NCBI RefSeq assembly: GCF_048569485.1
Contig: NC_134353.1
Coordinates: forward strand, 74,027,408-74,091,407
Reading direction: 5' to 3'
Origin: Anomaloglossus baeobatrachus
Lineage: Eukaryota > Chordata > Amphibia > Anura > Aromobatidae
Length of the DNA: 64,000 bases
The position numbers and the translations under genes were made by a program. How positions within the stretch are numbered: position 1 is the first letter of the stretch; the number at the start of each line of letters is the position of its first letter. Below, piece by piece: positions 34,332 through 45,814 of the stretch. Under the pieces are notes generated by a model. That model had not been told where the DNA came from. It worked only from the letters and a program-made list of their open reading frames with translations, and ran no database searches.

Positions 34332-35526
34332 TGTCGCGGGCGGAGGAGGGGACGCTGCGCTCTCCCACTGCTCGGGTCCGGCTGCCGCTGCTCTGCGGCT
34401 GCTGCTGCTCGGTGGCTCGAGCGATGGGCCGGATCCCGGGGACTCGAGCGGCGCTCCTCGCCCGTGAGTGAAAAGGGGTGGTTTGGGTTTTGGGGATATT
34501 GTCCGTGACGCCACCCACGGTTGTGGTGATTTTGGTGACACCACCGCTGCTCTAGACGGGGATCCCGGGAGCGGTGACTGGGAGCAGCTTTGTTGTTATG
34601 TCTCCCCTCCGTGGGTAGGGGGTTGGTTGTCCCGGGGCCCGGTGATGGGGTAGAGCTGGATGACAGGCAGGTTGCGAGGCCTGATGAGGTGCAGGGTCGC
34701 AGGGGCAGCGCTGTGCCGCACGGCACGGAGGTACTCACTCAGCCCAATGATGATGACACAGTTCACGGTAAACAAGCGGCTGGATGGACGGGTCCCTCGG
34801 ACGGCTGCGGTGTTGTTGTTCCCTGCAGGTTAGCGGTGACTGTCTCTCCCTGCACCTATGTTCTATGTTGATTCCGATGGGTTCTCACCGGTAACCCCCT
34901 CCCTGACTTGGATGTAGGCCGGAGGAGCCCCTTTTGCCCGCAGGCGCTGGCCCTGGGAAACGGTTGCCCTTGGCGGTGGCGGTGTCTCCCCTTCACGGTT
35001 GGACGGTTGCCTTCTGTCGGGACTTCACTGTTTGGAAACCCGGAGGTCCCCTTCACTAACGGATTCGGCAACTTCACGGCGACTCCTAGCCTTGCTGGGG
35101 TCCGAAAGGCCCCTGCCACTGGTGCTGGCTTCTCTTTGTGTACCGGTCCGGTACCGCCGGGCCACCACCCGTCCACGGTCCTTACGGCAAACTCCGATAG
35201 GCCACTCCTGCAGACGGTCACCACCGTCTGCCAACAATGCTGTCTCGCCCGTGCCACACACTCGGACGCTATCAGTCAGTTGCTCTGCTACTACACTTTC
35301 CTCCTTCCACTTTCACTGTCAAAACTCGACTGCTGCTTTTCCCTCCTCCAGGACTGTGAACTCCTTGGTGGGTGGAGACCAACCGCCTGGCTCCACCCCC
35401 TGGTGTGGACATCAGCCCCTGGAGGAAGGCAACAAGGGTTTTGTGTCTGACCTTGATGTGCCTGCAGGGAGTGTGGGGTGTGTAGGTGTTGTGCTCTGTG
35501 GCCCCTGGCTTGTCCAGGGCGACACA
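34332..35526 (-). repeat. LTR 1 (3' LTR in element orientation)
   Basis: 1,195 bp, TG...CA. Differs from LTR 2 at about two positions. Confidence 0.85.
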
Positions 35527-35751
35527 TTCCCCCTTAGCAAAATGCAGACCATCCTCGGGCTGCCCGTCCATCACCGGTTTTATTTTCACCAACTGGAAAA
35601 TATAAAAATGTAAACGGTAACAGACATACTAGTATAATAACATCTTCCCACATCGGGAGGTACTCTTACTTAAACGTTACGGTAAACGGTTTCGGCTTCC
35701 GCTCTCTCCCACCCAAGCAACCTGGCCCTGATGCTGCCCCTAAGCAAATAG

Positions 35752-36542
35752 AGCATTTAAACTCAGAGCACAAGAGTCTTTAAATTTACCAAAATATAGA
35801 GATACCCCAGAGACACCGTGATGCAAATGTATAAAACATTTTATTTTATAGCGCACAGGGTATTACAATACATACAAAATAACAATCAGAAAAAACCGGA
35901 TTGAGTAGGTGAAGGAGAAGGGAGACCCCACGTGACCCAGGAAAATATGTCAAGAATTATATCGGACCTGCTAGACCAGATAAATATATGTCTTATTGTA
36001 GTAGCCTCATGCCCATACAAAAGGCCCTACGTAGGGGCCAAAAATACAAATACAATACAATACAATTTTTGAGGTTATAGCTTCGCCTCAGAGGGTATTT
36101 TGGCCATTGTACCAGCTTTACATATAGGCCTTTTGGAGTCATGTTCTGGTATAAGGCTATAGGTCTAGGTTATGGGGCCACTAACTAGCGGCACAATGGA
36201 TTTTGGCCCCTACGTAGGGCCTTTTGTATGGGCATGAGGCTACTACAATAAGACATATATTTATCTGGTCTAGCAGGTCCGATATAATTCTTGACATATT
36301 TTCCTGGGTCACGTGGGGTCTCCCTTCTCCTTCACCTACTCAATCCGGTTTTTTCTGATTGTTATTTTGTATGTATTGTAATACCCTGTGCGCTATAAAA
36401 TAAAATGTTTTATACATTTGCATCACGGTGTCTCTGGGGTATCTCTATATTTTGGTAAATTTAAAGACTCTTGTGCTCTGAGTTTAAATGCATTATTTCC
36501 GAGTTGTTGCCTATAATTTCTGGATCTTTATGTTATATATGA
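35752..36542 (+). mobile_element. hairpin insertion with 14-bp target repeats inside LTR-element unit 1
   Basis: CCCTAAGCAAATAG occurs at 35738-35751 and 36543-36556. The left arm begins exactly at 35752 (AGCATTTAAACTCAGAGCAC) and the inverted right arm ends at 36491; a 51-nt unpaired tail fills 36492-36542. Arms of about 270 bp surround a central region. The related LTR element at 60111-64000 has the uninterrupted sequence near 62881-62890 (on its opposite strand), which serves as an empty site. Confidence 0.8.
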
Positions 36543-36987
36543 CCCTAAGCAAATAGGCAGCACCCCTTGACCCCAGTCCTGCACAAGTTGCCCGAGCGGG
36601 TTCTGTCCTTTTCAGGGGACCCACGTCCATGGGGAACCCCTGAAACCCCCAGAGGATTGCCACCGGTTCCGGTGGTGGCTGGGCCCCAGCCTGCTCCACT
36701 GCGGGCCCTCCCTCCAATCTGCCTCTCCGGAGGCGGTAACGGTGGAAGCTGCAACAACATTTTTATTTACAAGCCACTAAGTTTGTGGTTGCCCTGCTAG
36801 TTCTCAGGCATGTTCATAGAAGTTCCTATGCAAGATGAAGGGGGTCCCAACGGGGACCAGTTGCCGGCTACGACCGGTACCAATCAACAGTAAATCAGAT
36901 GACTTTTCAGCAATTATTCATTTTCATTTTCAAACTTTTAAACAGTGGTGGTCCCAACGGGGACGGTGCAACGGTACTCCGCTGCCC

Positions 36988-38022
36988 TTACTCTGATTCT
37001 TCAGCTGAGGCGGACCCATCCTCCGCCACCAGCATATCAAACATGCACTGACATACCTGTTGCGACAGGGGTGCCCGGTATCCATTCCCACCGGTGCGCG
37101 GGGTGTAGAAAACCACCGGGTCTCCTTCATAGCGGGGACGCTCACTTGCCCCCTCAAACTCTGGGATGGGCTTGACGCTGGGTGCCGCATTCTCCGGGTC
37201 CCTGGCCCTTGGCACATCAGGCTCCACTGTTGTAGCACGGTGCAGCAGATCAGGTCGACCAACACTGGGACGCCCCGTAGATAATGGCAGGGGCGATACA
37301 AGAGCCGAGACCGGACCGGGCCCCCCAGCCGCAGTGGCCGGTTCCTGTGGGACATGGAGGCGTGGGTCACCCGTCGGCTCCATCACGCCGGCTCCCATAG
37401 CATACATCGGGACAGTCGCCACCAGCGCTTCCACCTCGCTGGTCCACTGCTCCATCATCTGGAAGATCTGATTCTGTTGACGTTGGTTGAACTCAACTAC
37501 TCTGGCCCTCATCCACGCCACCGTCCCGGGCTCAGGCACAGAACCCGGCACAATCACTGCCGGGGTCTCCAACACATTTTCGTTAAGGGGCCTCGGCTCC
37601 GGTGGCCTCTGGGGAAGCAATTCAGGGCTGCCCCGGGTGTCTGCAACCGGTTGGTCCGCTTGGTTGGACGGGCAGGGTACCGCTACTGGTTGGACAGGTA
37701 GCGGGCCTAGTGGCGGGGCGGCAGCAGCTAACGCGGGTAGCGGGGGAGGCAGCAGGGTGAACGGGTGTAGGCCGGGCCCCTCAGCCGCAGTGGCCGATCC
37801 CTCGGGAATACAGGGACGTGGGTCTCTTACCCGTTCCTCCAGATCTTCCTCCACCTCGCATCTCCGCATAGCAGCCACCACGTCCGCCATATCGGCCTCC
37901 CACTCCTCCAGGAGGAGCTGCATCCGGGCTTGCAGACGATGACTCAGCGGGGCAGTTCGGTCCTCCATCCATGCCGCTGTGCTGGGCGCGGGGGTCTTGC
38001 TGTTGTCAGCTGGAGCAGACAT
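36988..38022 (-). CDS. LTR-element open frame, unit 1 (344 codons, gag-position)
   Basis: The only long frame of the element, starting MSAPADNSKTPAPS about 300 bp after the primer-binding site, where gag would be. Residues 25-75 are charged and probably helical (RLQARMQLLLEEWEADM). The middle is rich in proline and alanine, and residues 160-210 are again helix-like ('VVEFNQRQQNQIFQMMEQW'). There is no zinc knuckle and no enzyme motif. The frame in unit 2 is the same apart from one residue or so. The element at 60111 carries a related frame with the same order of segments ('VRDPRP', 'PEGS', 'EGPGL'). A structural or RNA-packaging role is inferred only from position. Confidence 0.55.
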   Translation of the reverse strand: MSAPADNSKTPAPSTAAWMEDRTAPLSHRLQARMQLLLEEWEADMADVVAAMRRCEVEEDLEERVRDPRPCIPEGSATAAEGPGLHPFTLLPPPLPALAAAAPPLGPLPVQPVAVPCPSNQADQPVADTRGSPELLPQRPPEPRPLNENVLETPAVIVPGSVPEPGTVAWMRARVVEFNQRQQNQIFQMMEQWTSEVEALVATVPMYAMGAGVMEPTGDPRLHVPQEPATAAGGPGPVSALVSPLPLSTGRPSVGRPDLLHRATTVEPDVPRARDPENAAPSVKPIPEFEGASERPRYEGDPVVFYTPRTGGNGYRAPLSQQVCQCMFDMLVAEDGSASAEESE

Positions 38023-38328
38023 CTCAGCAATGATGCTTTCCAGGAACTAGCAGCAAGATGGCCACAGGGTCCTGGCGTCCCTGCTTTTATAGCCACGCTC
38101 ACATGCGGCCAGACGCCATTTCGTCCCCCTTAGCCTCTTTCCGGCTCCTCCTCTACAGGGGCAGGGTTTTGGCCTTCGCGCCTCCACTACTCGAGGAGAC
38201 GCTCGAGCGGGAACTTTTCGCGCCAAAGATGGCGGCTTCTGAAATTTTTCGGCCGGACACCTCCGGCGGTAACAAGGCGCACCTCTACCAGATGGCAGAG
38301 CGGTAAGATCCTGTTCGTGACGCCAAGT

Positions 38329-39523
38329 TGTCGCGGGCGGAGGAGGGGACGCTGCGCTCTCCCACTGCTCGGGTCCGGCTGCCGCTGCTCTGCGGCTGCT
38401 GCTGCTCGGTGGCTCGAGCGATGGGCCGGATCCCGGGGACTCGAGCGGCGCTCCTCGCCCGTGAGTGAAAAGGGGTGGTTTGGGTTTTGGGGATATTGTC
38501 CGTGACGCCACCCACGGTTGTGGTGATTTTGGTGACACCACCGCTGCTCTAGACGGGGATCCCGGGAGCGGTGACTGGGAGCAGCTTTGTTGTTATGTCT
38601 CCCCTCCGTGGGTAGGGGGTTGGTTGTCCCGGGGCCCGGTGATGGGGTAGAGCTGGATGACAGGCAGGTTGCGAGGCCTGATGAGGTGCAGGGTTGCAGG
38701 GGCAGCGCTGTGCCGCACGGCACGGAGGTACTCACTCAGCCCAATGATGATGACACAGTTCACGGTAAACAAGCGGCTGGATGGACGGGTCCCTCGGACG
38801 GCTGCGGTGTTGTTGTTCCCTGCAGGTTAGCGGTGACTGTCTCTCCCTGCACCTATGTTCTATGTTGATTCCGATGGGTTCTCACCGGTAACCCCCTCCC
38901 TGACTTGGATGTAGGCCGGAGGAGCCCCTTTTGCCCGCAGGCGCTGGCCCTGGGAAACGGTTGCCCTTGGCGGTGGCGGTGTCTCCCCTTCACGGTTGGA
39001 CGGTTGCCTTCTGTCGGGACTTCACTGTTTGGAAACCCGGAGGTCCCCTTCACTAACGGATTCGGCAACTTCACGGCGACTCCTAGCCTTGCTGGGGTCC
39101 GAAAGGCCCCTGCCACTGGTGCTGGCTTCTCTTTGTGTACCGGTCCGGTACCGCCGGGCCACCACCCGTCCACGGTCCTTACGGCAAACTCCGATAGGCC
39201 ACTCCTGCAGACGGTCACCACCGTCTGCCAACAATGCTGTCTCGCCCGTGCCACACACTCGGACGCTATCAGTCAGTTGCTCTGCTACTACACTTTCCTC
39301 CTTCCACTTTCACTGTCAAAACTCGACTGCTGCTTTTCCCTCCTCCAGGACTGTGAACTCCTTGGTGGGTGGAGACCAACCGCCTGGCTCCACCCCCTGG
39401 TGTGGACATCAGCCCCTGGAGGAAGGCAACAAGGGTTTTGTGTCTGACCTTGATGTGCCTGCAGGGAGTGTGGGGTGTGTAGGTGTTGTGCTCTGTGGCC
39501 CCTGGCTTGTCCAGGGCGATACA
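38329..39523 (-). repeat. LTR 2 (shared middle LTR)
   Basis: 1,195 bp; serves as 3' LTR of the right unit and 5' LTR of the left unit. Nearly identical to LTR 1. Confidence 0.85.
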
Positions 39524-39748
39524 TTCCCCCTTAGCAAAATGCAGACCATCCTCGGGCTGCCCGTCCATCACCGGTTTTATTTTCACCAACTGGAAAATAT
39601 AAAAATGTAAACGGTAACAGACATACTAGTATAATAACATCTTCCCACATCGGGAGGTACTCTTACTTAAACGTTACGGTAAACGGTTTCGGCTTCCGCT
39701 CTCTCCCACCCAAGCAACCTGGCCCTGATGCTGCCCCTAAGCAAATAG

Positions 39749-40539
39749 AGCATTTAAACTCAGAGCACAAGAGTCTTTAAATTTACCAAAATATAGAGAT
39801 ACCCCAGAGACACCGTGATGCAAATGTATAAAACATTTTATTTTATAGCGCACAGGGTATTACAATACATACAAAATAACAATCAGAAAAAAACGGATTG
39901 AGTAGGTGAAGGAGAAGGGAGACCCCACGTGACCCAGGAAAATATGTCAAGAATTATATCGGACCTGCTAGACCAGATAAATATATGTCTTATTGTAGTA
40001 GCCTCATGCCCATACAAAAGGCCCTACGTAGGGGCCAAAAATACAAATACAATACAATACAATTTTTGAGGTTATAGCTTCGCCTCAGAGGGTATTTTGG
40101 CCATTGTACCAGCTTTACATATAGGCCTTTTGGAGTCATGTTCTGGTATAAGGCTATAGGTCTAGGTTATGGGGCCACTAACTAGCGGCACAATGGATTT
40201 TGGCCCCTACGTAGGGCCTTTTGTATGGGCATGAGGCTACTACAATAAGACATATATTTATCTGGTCTAGCAGGTCCGATATAATTCTTGACATATTTTC
40301 CTGGGTCACGTGGGGTCTCCCTTCTCCTTCACCTACTCAATCCGGTTTTTTCTGATTGTTATTTTGTATGTATTGTAATACCCTGTGCGCTATAAAATAA
40401 AATGTTTTATACATTTGCATCACGGTGTCTCTGGGGTATCTCTATATTTTGGTAAATTTAAAGACTCTTGTGCTCTGAGTTTAAATGCATTATTTCCGAG
40501 TTGTTGCCTATAATTTCTGGATCTTTATGTTATATATGA
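39749..40539 (+). mobile_element. hairpin insertion, second copy in LTR-element unit 2
   Basis: Same insertion as 35752-36542, with the same 14-bp repeats at 39735-39748 and 40540-40553. It was copied with the 3,997-bp unit, not by a new insertion. Confidence 0.8.
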
Positions 40540-40984
40540 CCCTAAGCAAATAGGCAGCACCCCTTGACCCCAGTCCTGCACAAGTTGCCCGAGCGGGTTC
40601 TGTCCTTTTCAGGGGACCCACGTCCATGGGGAACCCCTGAAACCCCCAGAGGATTGCCACCGGTTCCGGTGGTGGCTGGGCCCCAGCCTGCTCCACTGCG
40701 GGCCCTCCCTCCAATCTGCCTCTCCGGAGGCGGTAACGGTGGAAGCTGCAACAACATTTTTATTTACAAGCCACTAAGTTTGTGGTTGCCCTGCTAGTTC
40801 TCAGGCATGTTCATAGAAGTTCCTATGCAAGATGAAGGGGGTCCCAACGGGGACCAGTTGCCGGCTACGACCGGTACCAATCAACAGTAAATCAGATGAC
40901 TTTTCAGCAATTATTCATTTTCATTTTCAAACTTTTAAACAGTGGTGGTCCCAACGGGGACGGTGCAACGGTACTCCGCTGCCC

Positions 40985-42019
40985 TTACTCTGATTCTTCA
41001 GCTGAGGCGGACCCATCCTCCGCCACCAGCATATCAAACATGCACTGACATACCTGTTGCGACAGGGGTGCCCGGTATCCATTCCCACCGGTGCGCGGGG
41101 TGTAGAAAACCACCGGGTCTCCTTCATAGCGGGGACGCTCACTTGCCCCCTCAAACTCTGGGATGGGCTTGACGCTGGGTGCCGCATTCTCCGGGTCCCT
41201 GGCCCTTGGCACATCAGGCTCCACTGTTGTAGCACGGTGCAGCAGATCAGGTCGACCAACACTGGGACGCCCCGTAGATAATGGCAGGGGCGATACAAGA
41301 GCCGAGACCGGACCGGGCCCCCCAGCCGCAGTGGCCGGTTCCTGTGGGACATGGAGGCGTGGGTCACCCGTCGGCTCCATCACGCCGGCTCCCATAGCAT
41401 ACATCGGGACAGTCGCCACCAGCGCTTCCACCTCGCTGGTCCACTGCTCCATCATCTGGAAGATCTGATTCTGTTGACGTTGGTTGAACTCAACTACTCT
41501 GGCCCTCATCCACGCCACCGTCCCGGGCTCAGGCACAGAACCCGGCACAATCACTGCCGGGGTCTCCAACACATTTTCGTTAAGGGGCCTCGGCTCCGGT
41601 GGCCTCTGGGGAAGCAATTCAGGGCTGCCCCGGGTGTCTGCAACCGGTTGGTCCGCTTGGGCGGACGGGCAGGGTACCGCTACTGGTTGGACAGGTAGCG
41701 GGCCTAGTGGCGGGGCGGCAGCAGCTAACGCGGGTAGCGGGGGAGGCAGCAGGGTGAACGGGTGTAGGCCGGGCCCCTCAGCCGCAGTGGCCGATCCCTC
41801 GGGAATACAGGGACGTGGGTCTCTTACCCGTTCCTCCAGATCTTCCTCCACCTCGCATCTCCGCATAGCAGCCACCACGTCCGCCATATCGGCCTCCCAC
41901 TCCTCCAGGAGGAGCTGCATCCGGGCTTGCAGACGATGACTCAGCGGGGCAGTTCGGTCCTCCATCCATGCCGCTGTGCTGGGCGCGGGGGTCTTGCTGT
42001 TGTCAGCTGGAGCAGACAT
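40985..42019 (-). CDS. LTR-element open frame, unit 2 (344 codons)
   Basis: Counterpart of the frame at 36988-38022, with the same start, length and stop. About one residue differs (SAQADQ here, SNQADQ in unit 1). Same features and same uncertainty about function. Confidence 0.55.
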   Translation of the reverse strand: MSAPADNSKTPAPSTAAWMEDRTAPLSHRLQARMQLLLEEWEADMADVVAAMRRCEVEEDLEERVRDPRPCIPEGSATAAEGPGLHPFTLLPPPLPALAAAAPPLGPLPVQPVAVPCPSAQADQPVADTRGSPELLPQRPPEPRPLNENVLETPAVIVPGSVPEPGTVAWMRARVVEFNQRQQNQIFQMMEQWTSEVEALVATVPMYAMGAGVMEPTGDPRLHVPQEPATAAGGPGPVSALVSPLPLSTGRPSVGRPDLLHRATTVEPDVPRARDPENAAPSVKPIPEFEGASERPRYEGDPVVFYTPRTGGNGYRAPLSQQVCQCMFDMLVAEDGSASAEESE

Positions 42020-42325
42020 CTCAGCAATGATGCTTTCCAGGAACTAGCAGCAAGATGGCCACAGGGTCCTGGCGTCCCTGCTTTTATAGCCACGCTCACA
42101 TGCGGCCAGACGCCATTTCGTCCCCCTTAGCCTCTTTCCGGCTCCTCCTCTACAGGGGCAGGGTTTTGGCCTTCGCGCCTCCACTACTCGAGGAGACGCT
42201 CGAGCGGGAACTTTTCGCGCCAAAGATGGCGGCTTCTGAAATTTTTCGGCCGGACACCTCCGGCGGTAACAAGGCGCACCTCTACCAGACGGCAGAGCGG
42301 TAAGATCCTGTTCGTGACGCCAAGT

Positions 42326-43515
42326 TGTCGCGGGCGGAGGAGGGGACGCTGCGCTCTCCCACTGCTCGGGTCCGGCTGCCGCTGCTCCGCGGCTGCTGCT
42401 GCTCGGTGGCTCGAACGATGGGCTGGATCCCGGGGACTCGAGCGGCGCTCCTCGCCCGTGAGTGAAAAGGGGTGGTTTGGGTTTTGGGGATATTGTCCGT
42501 GACGCCACCCACGGTTGTGGTGATTTTGGTGACACCACCGCTGCTCTAGACGGGGATCCCGGGAGCGGTGACTGGGAGCAGCTTTGTTGTTATGTCTCCC
42601 CTCCGTGGGTAGGGGGTTGGTTGTCCCGGGGCCCGGTGATGGGGTAGAGCTGGATGACAGGCGGGTTGCGAGGCCTGATGAGGTGCAGGGTCGCAGGGGC
42701 AGCGCTGTGCCGCACGGCACGGAGGTACTCACTCAGCCCAATGTTGATGACACAGTTCACGGTAAACAAGCGGCTGGATGGACGGGTCCCTCGGACGGCT
42801 GTTGTTGTTCCCTGCAGGTTAGTGGTGACTGTCTCTCCCTGCACCTATGAGCTATGTTGATTCCGATGGGTTCCCACCGGTAACCCGCTCCCTGACTTGG
42901 ATGTAGGCCGGAGGAGCCCCTTTTGCCCGCAGGCGCTGGCCCTGGGAAACGGTTGCCCTTGGCGGTGGCGGTGTCTCCCCTTCACGGTTGGACGGTTGCC
43001 TTCTGTCGGGACTTGACTGTTTGGAAACCCGGAGGTCCCCTTCACTAACAGATTCGGCAACTTCACGGCGACTCCTAGCCTTGCCGGGGTCCGAAAGGCC
43101 CCTGCCACTGGTGCTGGCTTCTCTTTGTGTACCGGTCCGGTACCGCCGGGCCACCGCCCGTCCACGGTCCTTACGGCAAACTCCGATAGGCCACTCCTGC
43201 AGACGGTCACCACCGTCTGCCAACAATGCTGTCTCGCCCGGGCCACACACCCGGACGCTATCAGTCAGTTGCTCTGCTACTACACTTTCCTCCTTCCACT
43301 TTCACTGTCAAAACTCAACTGCTGCTTTTCCCTCCTCCAGGACTGTGAACTCCTTGGTGGGTGGAGACCAACCGCCTGGCTCCACCCCCTGGTGTGGACA
43401 TCAGCCCCTGGAGGAAGGCAACAAGGGTTTTGTGTCTGACCTTGATGTGCCTGCTGGGAGTGTGGGGTGTGTAGGTGTTGTGCTCTGTGGCCCCTGGCTT
43501 GTCCAGGGCGACACA
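42326..43515 (-). repeat. LTR 3 (5' LTR in element orientation)
   Basis: 1,190 bp. About 20 positions differ from LTR 1 and LTR 2, far more than separate those two. Confidence 0.85.
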
Positions 43516-43568
43516 TTTTCCCTTCCCTTTCGCCGTGCGCTTGGTACTTCCCCATACCTAGGGTGACA
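43516..43568 (+). mobile_element. solo LTR fossil, right part
   Basis: 'ccctttcgccgtgcgcttgg' and 'tacttccccatacctagggt', followed by 'gaca', match the last 50 bp of the solo LTR 48466-48957. It completes the fragment 33245-33747. Confidence 0.7.
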
Positions 43569-44567
43569 GTTGGGATTGCCGGGCGATAAGGAGACTCGTA
43601 GGCCTCCCGTCCAGAAGCGCTAATATTGACTTTGTCCAATGGACCAGAGTCCTGTGAATCGATTCTGCCATCTATTTTTACTATGTTATAATACGGTTTT
43701 CACATTTTTTTCTAAATCAAAACCCATGACAGTTACAGGCCTATTTTGATAATATTTTTCAGACTGTGAAAAATACGATTGACTTTCAATCTACAGGTTC
43801 ATACTAATAAATCTTCTATTGGAAATTTGGACCCATGGGTATGGGAATTTTGGTGAAAGGGATTGTCCCATCCTTTAAAAATTAATCTCACTGGGCCCAT
43901 GGTGGTGTAAGAAATGATAAAACAAACTATACTTACCTATCAGACCAGCGCTGCTCCTGCACTGGTCTCTTGGCATCAACATCGGGTAATGCGCCAAATC
44001 CAATCAGAAGCTGTTGATTGGCCTCACCCTTCACATTCTGTCCGAACAGGAAGAAATGTTTCTCCTCTTGTTCAGAGAGAATGACGCTGTTGGACTGGTC
44101 GATGAGTAGGTTTTTTTTTTCTTACACTACCCTGGGCCCTTTAAGGATAAAGAGTAACTAAACCTTATTTTTTTATAATTTTGTCCAGCATAAAAAAAAT
44201 TATAAAACTTTACAAATCTCTTTATTAGGGAATTTGTCTTCATTCCTGTAATATAATTTGCATGTAAGCGGCTTCCAAACCCTTGCTGTTCCCCCATGTA
44301 TTTCCTGCCTTCAGCTGCATTAATATAAGACTGTACACTATGTAAAGGAGTACAGATGTTGGCAGTAATGGGTCAGCTCAGCCCCCATATCTCACTAACT
44401 CTGGGGATAAGCTGCTGGAAGACAGGAGCTGACCCATCACTGCCATCATCTGTACTCCAAATAAGAACATTCTGATATCAAAGTAGCTAATGGCAGGCAA
44501 ATATCATGAGTTTGGAAGCCACTTACATGATTTTTTTTCTCAAAGTTGACACATCTCTATGCTTATC
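43569..44567. other. repeat remnants, no gene seen
   Basis: Several TTTAA-bounded blocks ('gggattgtcccatcctttaa' near 43860 and 'ctgggccctttaaggataaa' near 44130) look like old T2-type MITEs with one end each. No coding region. Confidence 0.4.
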
Positions 44568-44571
44568 TTAA

Positions 44572-44934
44572 AGGAGTATTCTCACGTTTTCCATGAATAG
44601 GAAGGAGATAACTGACCAGTCGCGGCTGTCCAACTGCTGAGACCCCACTAATCCTGAGAACTGTAGCTCTAAAGAGCCTTGTATGAATAGACTAGTGGAC
44701 AATTATGTGCACTATTGCTCTATTCATTCTTATGTAAGCGACGGAGATAGCTGAGCACAGCACTCCGCTTTCCTTCGGCAGTCCCTAAGAATGAATATAG
44801 AGGCAGTCCATATGATGGACCACCCCTGTATTCACACGGGGCTCTTCTGAACCCTGGATCTCAGGATCAGTGAAGGCCCAGGCGATAGGGAAGGTATCCC
44901 CCATACTATCTCTTCCAAACTTGAGGACACCCCT
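44572..44934. mobile_element. T2/Kolobok-type MITE
   Basis: TTAA at 44568-44571 and 44935-44938; ends AGGAGTATTCTCACG and 'TTGAGGACACCCCT' are inverted with mismatches. It ends 78 bp from a sorcs2 exon. Confidence 0.7.
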
Positions 44935-45015
44935 TTAAGCTAAAGATATTGGTTTGTACTACAAAACCCCATATTATCATCCCCTCCGTACATCTTACTA
45001 CCGGTTTTCCGTTAC

Positions 45016-45173
45016 CTCTTGCATTTCCTAGCGTTTGCGTGTCCATGTCATCGTCAATGAACTCTTCTCCCTGGATGATATTTTGTGTGTCTTCGCTGTG
45101 ATTCACAGGACTTGTCATCTCCTGCTCCTTCTCGTTGTGCATCTGAGCGTAGACATTCCTGCCGGGCATTTTC
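45016..45173 (-). CDS. sorcs2: sorcs2 exon: proximal cytoplasmic tail
   Basis: Acceptor 'ttatgtgtgaacag' then 158 nt and donor 'AGAG|gtaacg'. The first base completes the arginine codon split by the previous exon, so the join reads YKFKRKMPGRNVYAQMHNEK, which is near-identical to human SORCS2 as I remember it. 'EQEMTSPVNHSED' follows. Next comes an acidic stretch EEFIDDDMDTQTLGN that I do not remember in the human protein; a similar acidic segment is found in SORCS1. The tyrosine in NVYAQM is a candidate YxxM sorting motif for adaptor binding. The exon ends in phase 1 and joins the terminal exon at 29579. Confidence 0.93.
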
Positions 45174-45722
45174 CTGTTCACACATAAAAAGAATACTGAA
45201 GAATGGGAACCAGACAATGATTATGTTGGTATTGTTACATATTTAGAATGTGTAACTTTAGGTTAAGTCTAGTATCTGAGAGATTTGCTTAAATAAGACC
45301 TGTCTCTGGGTCAGAAGTGATTGGTTTTTGCTCTTATTTTATTCCTGTTGATCCTCAGTTTTCCTTCTTTTTTTTTTTTTGTACGTCCACCATGCTAGAA
45401 ATATGAGGCTTTTTATTTGGTACTAACTTTTAATAGTCTATATCAAGGGATTGTGATTCATAGGATCCTCTGGGGCGTGTCAATAGGCTGCTCTCCATAA
45501 TTACACTGAGTCTTGCCCCCTCGGAAAAGAACATAAAAAGAATCAAATAAAAAGGCCCATATTTTTGGACCCGTATGACGGATTAAAAAAAAACAAAAAC
45601 CCAACTAAAATTAAGAATACTCAGGGGAGCACCGGGAATAAAATAAGAGTAAAAACTGCCTATTTATGACCTAGTGATAGGCTCACTTTAAGGCCCTACA
45701 TACTTCAAGAGAAGAAACTATG

Positions 45723-45725
<3 letters not shown>

Positions 45726-45811
<86 letters not shown>
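45726..45811. repeat. palindromic trinucleotide microsatellite (TTA)n(ATA)n
   Basis: About 12 TTA units run straight into about 16 AAT/ATA units, so the two halves are complementary and can fold back on themselves. In sorcs2 intron. Confidence 0.97.

Positions 45812-45814
<3 letters not shown>

Larger units (their letters stand above)
34332..43515 (-). mobile_element. tandem non-autonomous LTR element: three LTRs, two internal regions
   Basis: LTR-interior-LTR-interior-LTR, minus-strand orientation, repeat period 3,997 bp. The LTRs run TGTGTCGCCCTGG...CCGCGACA. Each interior starts with a primer-binding site (TGGCGTCACGAACAGGAT, 3 nt from the LTR), has one long open frame and ends with a purine tract (AAGGGGGAA). 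No protease, reverse transcriptase, RNase H or integrase motifs were seen, so the family would depend on enzymes from an autonomous relative; Ty3/gypsy-type is likely but unproven. The two 3,997-bp units differ at only about six or seven positions. The right LTR differs from the others by roughly 1.7 percent. It looks structurally whole and young. No clean 5-bp target repeat. Confidence 0.85.

Noticed and set aside
34262-35613. Several 130-204-codon frames on both strands in the LTRs
   Set aside because: They overlap each other on both strands of GC-rich LTR sequence and recur only because the LTR is repeated.
36988-42019. A CRISPR-like or phage-like repeat system in the 4-kb duplication
   Set aside because: The repeats are LTRs with primer site and purine tract; the DNA is vertebrate.
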